From assembly GCA_009763385.1 (NCBI GenBank), contig VDCT01000325.1, forward strand, positions 682,001 to 746,000: 64,000 bases of DNA, given 5' to 3'. The notes under the pieces were generated by a model. It ran no database searches, had not been told where the DNA came from, and saw only the letters and a list, made by a program, of their open reading frames with translations. Positions 56,133 through 64,000 of this stretch are shown here, in pieces. The position numbers and the translations under genes are program-made. The stretch is from Coix lacryma-jobi var. lacryma-jobi. Its lineage: Eukaryota > Streptophyta > Magnoliopsida > Poales > Poaceae. Each line of letters starts with the position of its first letter. Position 1 is the first letter of the stretch.

Positions 56133-58186
56133 ATGCCGGAAGAAGAAGGCGCGGCACAGCGCGCGCGCGGGGCCAGCATGTGCACCGAGAACTACGACGC
56201 GTGCTACCCTGACCAGCCGGTGGTCGACCGCTACCTCCCCGTGTGGGCCAAGCTGCCGGCGTTCGCCGCCAAGCCGGCCTTTGTCTGGGCCGACGACGAC
56301 GCGGCGTCGACACGCACCGCGCTGACCTACGCCGAGCTCGACGCCGCCGCCGGGCGCATGGCGCGCAACCTCCTCGCCGGCAGCAGCCTCCGCCACGGCG
56401 ACGCCGTCCTCGTGCTCGCCTCGCCGGGGCTCCCCCTCGTCAAGCTCCTCTTCGCGTGCCAGCGCGCGGGGCTCACGGCGGTGCCCGTCGTACCCCCGAC
56501 CCGGCCAGGCTCGACGGCCCTGCGCACGCGCACCTGCTGCGCGCCGTGTCGCAGACCAGGCCGATGGCCGCCGTCGCTGACGCCGGGTACATCGACTCCG
56601 TCACCAAGACGGCTGGTTCTTCCATCGCCGGGCCGGGGGTGACAACGCCCGGGCCCGGCTGGCTGGCATGCTGGGGAGCCTGCGCTGGCTGGCCGTCGAC
56701 GAGCTGAGAGCGGGAGCGCGGCGGTGATGGGCCGGTGCGGGGGCCGTACGTGGGATGTGGGCCGGACGACGCGTACCTGATCCAGTACACCTCCGGAGCG
56801 ACGGGCGTCCCGAGGCCCGTGGTGGTCACCGCGGGCTCGGCGGCCACAACGTGCGGGCCGCGAGGAAGGCCTACGGTCTGCACCCGGGAAGCGTCGTCGT
56901 GTCGTGGCTGCCGCAGTACCACGACTGCGGCCTCGTGTTCCTGCTCCTCACCGTCGTCGCCGGCGCCACCTGCGTGCTGGCCGCACCGGGCGCCTTCCTC
57001 CGGCGCCCGCGCCTCTGGCTCGAGCTCGTCTCCGAGTTCGGGGCGACGTGCACGACCGTGCCGTCGTTCGCGCTGCCTCTGGTTCTCCGTCGCGGACATC
57101 GCCGCCAGCGCCAGCGCCAGCAGCCCCAGTCGCTTCAGCTTGGGAGCCTGCAAAACCTGATCCTCATCAACGAGCCCATCTACGAGTCGTGCGTCGACGA
57201 GTTCGTGGAGGCGTTCCGCTGCCACGGCCTGCGCGCCACGTCCGTCTCGCCGTCCTACGGCCTCGCGGAGAACTGCACCTTCGTGTCCACGGCGTGGCGG
57301 ACGAGCGCATGCTCCTCTAGCCGCCGCCTCCCGTCCTACATGAAGCTCCTGCCGTCGGCGAGGCTTTCGCAGCCGTCCGCGGCGAACGAAGCGCCGGAGA
57401 TCGAGATCGCCGTCGTGGACGAGGAGACCGGCGAGCCGGTGGGGACGGCGCGGAGGGGGAGATATGGGTCTCCTCGCCGAGCAACGCGTCGGGGTACCTC
57501 GGCCACCCGTCGGCGAGCCGCGAGGTGTTCTGCGCGAGGGTGCCGGGGCGGGCCGGCGCGTGCTTCGTGCGCACGGGCGACCGCGGCGTGGTCAGGGGGC
57601 GGAAGCGGAACGGTACCTGTACGTCGTCGGCCGGAGCGCCGACGTCATCGCGCTGGACGACGGCAGCGGCGGACGGCGCCGTGTGCACGCGCACTACGTC
57701 GAGGCGGCGGCCTTCGGCAGCGCGCTGGATCGCCTGAGAGGCGGCTTCGTCGCAGCGTTCGCGACATCGTGGTCACCGTCGCGAACCGGCGTCGTGGCCG
57801 TCGTCGCGGAGCTACAAAAGGGAAGCGCCGGTGGTGGCGATCACAGGGGCCTGTGCGACGGCATAATGGCCGCCGTGTGGCGAGAAGAAGGCATCAGCGT
57901 TGGTTTGGTCGTGCTGGTCGATGGTGGGGTGGTGCCTAAGACGACACGGGGAAGCTACGCCGTGGGACTGCGAGGGAGATGCTGGCCGCCGGAAAGCTCC
58001 GAGTGGTCTTTGAAGCACGGTACGACGAGGGTAGTGGCTCGGTGGTTGGGGTCAGAAACAAAGAGACAGAGATGACGGCTAAGTCCTCAGATAGTTTGTT
58101 GGCAGGAGATGGCGGCGGGAGACTGGCATGGCCACCGCCTTCGGGGAGCGCAAGCTCGCCGTCTTCGCTTGCAGTCTTTTCTTTAG
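56133..58186 (+). pseudogene. Fatty-acyl-AMP ligase (FAAL)-like / AMP-binding enzyme, multiple frameshifts
   Basis: Starts MPEEEGAAQRARGASMCTEN, then an AMP-binding enzyme in order: TALTYAELDAAAGRMARNL, QYTSGATGVPRPV (the A3 P-loop, with PR in place of PKG), WLPQYHDCGL (the FAAL/FadD-like signature), SPSYGLAENCTFVST (A5), FVRTGDRG (A7) and YVVGRSADVIAL (A8 region). Such enzymes activate fatty acids as acyl-adenylates. The coding frame changes near 56495, 56650, 56722 (a stop), 56830, 57455, 57605 and 57960, so no full product is possible. Most breaks are in GC-rich runs. The intact transporter and GATA genes in the same window make sequence error less likely as the whole cause. Stop at 58184-58186 by comparison with the 3' copy at 59304. 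Confidence 0.8.
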
Positions 58187-58594
58187 CGTGCAAATTAAGC
58201 TGGTTTGCATTGCATTGCATGCTACTCCTTCGTGACTATCGTAGACGCGCAAAGCTGGGTTGGCGGGAGTATCATACTTCACCAGTTCACCTCGCGACTA
58301 CGGATTGTAACCCTGATGTTTGTTGAATGAATTAAAATGTTGAGAAAAAAGTTCCACTGTCATCTGTGAATGTAATTTCTCGTGATACTGTTATGCTACT
58401 ATTATTATTAATTAATGTTGACGCCAGGCTAGCACTCCTGCCAATAGGATCGATGATGCGGATTTGAAGCTCGTCCTTCACTAATAAAATATGAAAACTT
58501 TTCAATGATACTAATTATGTACAATAAATATTAATATTTTTAATATATATTTAATAAAATATATTTTTCAGGAGGCGAAAACGATAACTACTTA
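58187..58594. other. Downstream flank of the ligase pseudogene
   Basis: AT-rich after 58320, with a Stowaway-like interior fragment at about 58490-58570 (AATGATACTAATTATGTACA, shared with the element at 40232). No gene. Confidence 0.4.
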
Positions 58595-58921
58595 GAGCAT
58601 CTCCAATAGTTTGGAAAAATGACTTGCTATCCTTGTTTTATTGAGAAAAGAACAAAAAAAAATGTTTTCCAACAGATTGGTATATGACTTGCTAAATTTT
58701 TCCAAGTTGGAATCGGAGGCCATCTACTTGCTATATTTACCAAGTCGGCTTCACTTGCTATCCAGCGTTTCTACGTTATTTTTACCAAGTTAGAATACTT
58801 TTCTATGTTATTTTTACCAAACTATTGGAGATACATGAAAAATTTACTTGCCAAAAGTTTTAGCAAGTTGTTAAATGACAACTTTTCCCAAGTCAATTTT
58901 TCCAAACAATTGGAGATGCTC
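58595..58921. mobile_element. Tourist-like MITE with TTA target duplication
   Basis: Ends GAGCATCTCCAATAGTTTGG and, reverse-complemented at the right, GAGCATCTCCAATTGTTTGG. TTA flanks both sides (58592-58594 and 58922-58924). Same family as 12915-13557 but without a passenger. Confidence 0.85.
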
Positions 58922-59303
58922 TTAGGGATGGAAGAAGTATCTTCTGCCCTGCGAAGTGATGATGGCAGCTAATTGTTTAGTGTTCCGGTTCTTGCTGTAA
59001 AAGTCATTAAGAACAACTAATTGAGAAATATACCATATTAATCTGGAGGTGTATTCTAAATGACGTAGTGGTATGCATCTAATGAAATCTGAATAATGAA
59101 CAATGTATCACAGCCAAATTAAACAGAAGTATCCAACCAAACCATGTTAACAAAAATAATTGAATAGCCAACAGTGTATGATAATGATCCACTCGATCTT
59201 ATATTGACTTAAAAGAGAGAAGCAGAGAAATTCTCATGTGTGCCAGCAGCAGATGGCTTATGCAAAAACAATTCAGCAATCTGAAGACACATTGTTAATT
59301 CAT

Positions 59304-59591
59304 GCGTTGGTTTGGTCGTGCTGGTCGATGGTGGGGTGGTGCCCAAGACGACGTCGGGAAGCTACGCCGTGGGGCGGCGAGGGTGATGCTGGGCGGCGGA
59401 AAGCTCCCAATGGTCTTCAAGCATGGTACGATGACGGTAATGGATCAGTGGCTGGGGTGAGAGACGAAGAGGAGGAGATGGCAGCGAAGGCTGCAGATAG
59501 CTGGCTGGAAGGAGAGGGTGGAGAGACTGTCGTGGCCACCGAAGCCTTCAAGAGCGCGAGCCGCCGTCTTCGCTTCCAGTCATTTCTTTAG
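59304..59591 (+). pseudogene. Duplicated 3' fragment of the acyl-AMP ligase-like gene
   Basis: Matches 57898-58186 closely, beginning GCGTTGGTTTGGTCGTGCTG and ending at a TAG after CTTCCAGTCATTTCTT. The gene's upstream part is absent. The copies differ at scattered positions and small gaps, so the duplication is not recent. Confidence 0.8.
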
Positions 59592-59777
59592 CATACAAAG
59601 CGCAGCTCGGTTGCACGCCATTGTCATCATAGGCGCCGCAAAATATGGCTCAAAAACTCAATTACTCAATCCCACAACTCCATCATATCTCGAAATGTTT
59701 TTTTTTGTGTTTGACACGTGGCTGACCACTTTCTTGATGGATGTGTAACTTTTGACTTGCATGAACATTGATGTTAA

Positions 59778-60007
59778 GGCCTTGTTCAGTTCGCGAAAAA
59801 TGTGGCGAAATGTTACTGTAGCACTTTCGTTGTTATTTGACAAACTTTGTCCAAATATGACCTAACTAGACTCAAAAGATTCGTCTTGACATGAGCAGAC
59901 CAAAAGTACAATTAGTTATTTCTTTTACCTATATTTAATGCTCCATGCATGCGTCTAAAATGGGTACTGCGCAAATATTTGGGAGATTTTGGAATGTGAA
60001 CATGGCC
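59778..60007. mobile_element. Tourist-like MITE with TAA target duplication
   Basis: Ends GGCCTTGTTCAGTTCGCG and, reverse-complemented at the right, GGCCATGTTCACATTCC, with TAA at 59775-59777 and 60008-60010. Interior phrases are shared with 8130-8355 and, reversed, 61737-61975. Confidence 0.8.
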
Positions 60008-60517
60008 TAACTGAAATATTGGATAACCAGTGTTGCCACACATAGTTGTGGAAAATACACTTCTCGCTACTGTACGGAGTAATCGAAATTAGGAAGTGCT
60101 CATTGCTACTGCATCTAGCACTTCAGATCAAGGTAGGTAATGGGTTACAAAAAGATACACTACATATTCTCAAAGATCGGCTATGAATTTAGTAAACTCG
60201 AAATCATCATTGTTGTAATTAGTAACTGGATGATGTAAGTTTTCTTTCAAATTACCCACCTATGCTAATCTAAAGTAACTCTACCTAGACCCTTATAAAA
60301 GATGTATCCCTCCTGTTACAAATACCTGACACATCTGATTTTGTATAGTTTTCATCTTGTATCATTTTTTCTTCTAGAATATATTCATAAAATCGTTCAA
60401 ATATAAGATAATTTGCAAGTATTTTATTTTTAATAAAAATGACAGATAAAGCACGAGTCTTTGATATCTGTAGTTATCAAGGTTTAACTAAATGAAGTAC
60501 CCTAAATTCATATCTAA
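60008..60517. other. Intergenic, nothing recognised
   Basis: AT-rich DNA with a degraded Stowaway-like section at about 60305-60500 (CTTGTATCATTTTTTCTTCT and AATAAAAATGACAGATAAAG). No gene. Confidence 0.35.
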
Positions 60518-60851
60518 GGGTGGTGTTTAGTTGATGAGTGAAAAATTTTGAATGTCACACCAGATGCTGCCGAATTAATTTAGTCTATTAAAAATAAACT
60601 AATAAAAACAAATTACATACTCCATCAGGAAAATTATGAGATGAATTTATTAAGACTAACTAATCCGTTATTAGCATATGTTTACTGCACAACATTATCA
60701 ATCATGGACTAATTAGACTTAAAAAAATTATCTCATAAAGTTATCACAATAATAATTAGCTATTTTTAGTCTACATTTAATACTCCATGCATATGTCCAA
60801 TCATTCAATGTGATAGCTGAAAAGTTTTTCGGGTGGGAACTAAACACCTAC
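60518..60851. mobile_element. Tourist-like MITE with TAA target duplication
   Basis: Ends GGGTGGTGTTTAGTTGATG and, reverse-complemented at the right, GTAGGTGTTTAGTTCCC, with TAA at 60515-60517 and 60852-60854. The length is 334 bp. Confidence 0.8.
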
Positions 60852-60854
60852 TAA

Positions 60855-61736
60855 GATAGCCATATGTTTTTTGATGAAAGAGTAATCCAAAGTATTTCTC
60901 TAAATTTATATTCAAATTAACTATGAAATAATATAAAGCAATTCCTTAAATTTACATTTAAGTTTCTCACATGTATTAACGTATTATTATGAAGAAAGTG
61001 CTACTTGCGTAGACCATTATAACATATGATATAAAGAAAAAACTAAATCGAACCAAATTGCATGTTGTGCCATTGAGCACACATGCATATAATGCAATAA
61101 TTCAGCAGTGCAGTCGTAAAGGAAATACAAATCATATATACAATAATGTTAATAGTTCATGGGAAATTATGCTACTTGTTGCTTTGGATAATTTTTTTAT
61201 ATATTGTTTTATTACTTGAAATGTCTATTCATTCAATTCTGGCAACTCGAGTCTAGGGCAACTTAACATAAAAGGAAGAGGGTGGGGCAACGCGGATTCT
61301 GTTTGGCCCACGCGAGGCAGTCAAAAGACAATTTTGTTTCCGCGTTGATGCAAGCGAACGTTCCTGTGACATCTGATTACATGATACTTGAAACAAACAA
61401 TAACTTCCGTGATCTGTTTGGCGGTAACCAAACAACGTCAAAGTCATCTTAAGTTACAATGACTAAAATTACCAAATTTAGGTTACATGACAACAAGAGG
61501 TGTCATAACTGAAGCTAATGTTTGGACTAAAGACACAATGAAAACAAAATGGTAATGCGACGCAAAAATAAAAAGATGAGTTTGGATGGAAATACACACA
61601 CTTTACATATAGTGGATGGTAATCAAAGTTTACTACATATTGGCATAATATGAGTTGTAGCTAAGAAATTTTTGTTTAGTTGTGGATCCTAAAATTATCT
61701 AGAAACTCTTAATAGTTACAAGCCATGTTATCCTTA
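60855..61736. other. Intergenic, nothing recognised
   Basis: AT-rich sequence with only short open frames and no recognised domain, RNA or repeat. Confidence 0.35.
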
Positions 61737-61975
61737 GACCTTGTTTAGTTTCCCCAACTTCCCCCAAATATTTCTAGATTCTGTCACATCAATCTTTAGC
61801 TGTATACATGGAGTATTAAATGTAGGTAAAAAAAGTAACTGATTGTACTTTTAGTATCTACATGTCGAGACGAATCTTTTGAGTCTAGTTAGTCCATGTT
61901 TGGACAAAGTTTGTTAAATAGCAACGAAAGTGCTACAGTGCAGATTCCAAATATTTCTCGGAACTAAACAAGCCC
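61737..61975. mobile_element. Tourist-like MITE with TTA target duplication
   Basis: Ends GACCTTGTTTAGTTTCCCC and, reverse-complemented at the right, GGGCTTGTTTAGTTCCG, with TTA at 61734-61736 and 61976-61978. Reverse orientation to 59778-60007. Confidence 0.85.
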
Positions 61976-61978
61976 TTA

Positions 61979-64000
61979 ATTAGGCCACACAGAAACACGG
62001 TCTGGTACAGTATAACTAGTTGGATGTGGTTTTTGCCTTCTTGACTTTGGAGTGATAGTTTGTACTAGCTTCATACCGACTTGTGGTTCCTTGCAGCCTT
62101 TGTATGTCTGACGATATGAGCATTGCCTGAAGACTATATCTGTATATATACAAATATTTTTCACAGCCCAACGATGACTTTTGGTCGAACGACCGATTTC
62201 GTCCACAAGGCTTTGCAACTTGTCTCTAGCTCTCGATGTACATATCCATCCGGTTTCAACTGTTGCTCTGTTCTTCAAGGCAAGCCTACTTGGTGTTAGA
62301 ATAGTGACAAAACAATTGAAATCAACAAATGTGTAACCTGTGTTTTTTGATCGGTATGTGTAACCTGTGTTTTTTGATCGGTATGTGTAACCTGTGTTGT
62401 GTGCGTCCTTGACTGCGAGCGACGCCGAGGTCACTGTGGTGGTACGACCACGAGGCACGAGCCAGCCCTCTCGAGAGAAATATCTGGCTCTGGCTGAGTC
62501 GTGGGTCAACGAAATGATGCGGTGGCGTTGCGTGCAACTCGCAACTCCGCACGCACGACAGCACGCGCTGCTTGCAACCAATCGAAGCGAGGCAGTAGCA
62601 AATGGGAGTGCTGCATTCGCTGCTGTCAAGGCCCGGCTGCACCTCCCAGTGCAAAAATAGTGCATACCGTATCCCAAAATTTCTACGGAACCACACCATT
62701 GCGCCATCACGTGTGAACATTTGGGATTTTGAGGCCCCAGAAGCACAAAATAAAAGATGATTTTTTTTCGAATATCAATAAATCCAAAAATGTTGTTCCA
62801 GTGCGTCGTAGGATGTGCTCGCTGTTTAGACCTTGGCCCGCTGTTTAGAGCTTTAACATATTTCAGTAATGCATTTATTTGAAAATAGACAGGTAGGGGT
62901 GAAGCTACATTGAAATTAGAGGGGATGGTGTAAATTTACCCTTAATTAAAAAATTAAATATAATCATGTAATTTTTTCATTACATGCACCCCTTATACCA
63001 CGTATCCATGCAAAAAATATTACCTCTAATTTGCTCTAACTTGACAAATTTGTTTTTACTAAAGTACTCTGTTTTTACAAAAGTAGTGGTTAAAATCAAA
63101 ACGTCCTAACCGAGGATAAAAAAGGTACCTACTCTATATATAAGTTAATGTGACAGAGATACCATAGTCGGCTCTGTTTGGCTGGAGGAGTTATACGGTT
63201 GTGGCAGATTTATTCATAGTTGAAAAGTAAAACTAATTCTGACCGATCAGCTCCAACGTAATTACTGTAGACAAAACGACAACCATAATGTTGCTCAAAA
63301 GTAGTGGATTAAAATAATATCTACCAGCCAGCTAAAATACTGTGAAACCAGTCGATAGAGTAGTCCATAGCAAAAGATAGCCACAAGCTTATGGAAATCT
63401 CATAGGGAATAAATAAATACTACCTTTTCCATCTCTTCTTTTTTTCTTTCTTTTCTTGCACATGATTGGAGATGGAGAATTTTTTTTATTTTAGATGGGA
63501 CGAGTACTTGTTGACTCAAACATTGTCACAGCAATAATAGCTACAGTCCACTAATGCAAAAGCTACTCCAATGGACTACTTAGTCCATATACAGAGTACA
63601 TTGTGGTTTTTTTTTTTATAACAGGAGTACATTGTGGTTGCTCTGCCGTGAGCAAGTTTAGCACTAGCCGGCCTCCGGTCCGAAAGGGACAATCAGTCAA
63701 TTAACTAACTCCAACAATACAACCCATACTCAAAATGGGTATTGCACAGTGGTAAAGACTGCTCCCAACGCCCTCCAACAACGAACCCAAACTAGCTATG
63801 CATTTTGGGTACGAGCCGTCGCGAGACGCAGAAAAACGTCGTCTGAAGTGAAGACGCAAATCTTCGCGTGGGCCCAGTGGCGGAGCACGGACGACGCGAA
63901 CGTCACGGCAAGGCAAGGCGCGGACGCCGAGGCCAGGCCGTCGAGGCCCAGCTGGCGGAGCACGGCCGGCGCAGACGACGGGCGAGGCGAGGAGCGGACG
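61979..64000. other. Intergenic to window end, including a 27-bp tandem repeat
   Basis: A minus-strand frame of 256 codons (61976-62746) has no recognised domain and begins inside a MITE duplication, so it is not called as a gene. 62330-62398 is a three-copy tandem of TGTGTAACCTGTGTTTTTTG plus ATCGGTA. From about 63690 the sequence becomes MITE-like, then GC-rich, with GTGGCGGAGCACGG repeated near 63888 and 63951. Confidence 0.4.

Noticed and set aside
61976..62746. 256-codon minus-strand open frame
   Set aside because: Starts and ends in ordinary intergenic DNA, ends in a MITE target duplication, crosses a short tandem repeat and has no recognised domain.

Overview
The window is nuclear DNA from a grass, most likely a panicoid or andropogonoid species (sorghum, sugarcane, Miscanthus or maize group). 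The pointers are GT-AG introns, GC-rich grass exons, a CACTA transposon built from TTTGCCGAGTGCC subterminal repeats, and many Tourist-like MITEs (TTA/TAA target duplications) and Stowaway-like MITEs (TA duplications, CTCCCTCCGT ends). The exact species cannot be fixed by eye.

Layout. Bases 1 to about 7890 are the right part of a large Mutator-like element (MULE): the end of a Ulp1-type peptidase gene (+) converges on a six-exon FAR1-type MULE transposase gene (-). The left end lies outside the window. At 11.3-12.6 kb is an intact two-exon HAN-type GATA transcription factor gene (-). Its upstream side is packed with MITEs (12.9-17.6 kb), some nested, one carrying a GC-rich passenger, next to a 1.7-kb GC-rich block with no credible gene. 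A further nest at 20.8-22.15 kb has MITE-type elements inside an older MITE.

Bases 24563-34601 are a complete 10,039-bp CACTA (En/Spm) element with matching termini and a perfect AAG target duplication. It encodes a TNP2-type transposase and a TNP1/TNPA-type protein, both on the minus strand and both carrying small lesions. Its right end holds a 1.25-kb inverted repeat and a second, smaller foldback.

Bases 35.5-41.9 kb are a segmentally duplicated block with three U1 snRNA-like sequences, each with an upstream sequence element about 75 bp ahead, a small non-autonomous MULE, and a MITE whose empty site survives in the paralogous copy.

Bases 42.0-47.0 kb carry an intact 17-coding-exon ERD6-like (ERDL6-type) sugar transporter gene (-). 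At 51.8-52.85 kb is a HhH-GPD (AlkA-type) DNA glycosylase locus (+) broken by three apparent 1-base indels. The neighbouring transporter and glycosylase may be conserved microsynteny with Arabidopsis. At 56.1-58.2 kb is a fatty-acyl-AMP ligase-like pseudogene (+) with about seven frame changes, followed at 59.3 kb by a separate copy of its 3' end. The rest is intergenic DNA with more MITEs and diverged tandem repeats.

The host genes are not an operon-like set. The clearest intact ones are the HAN-like GATA factor and the sugar transporter. All calls come from reading the sequence; no database search was run.
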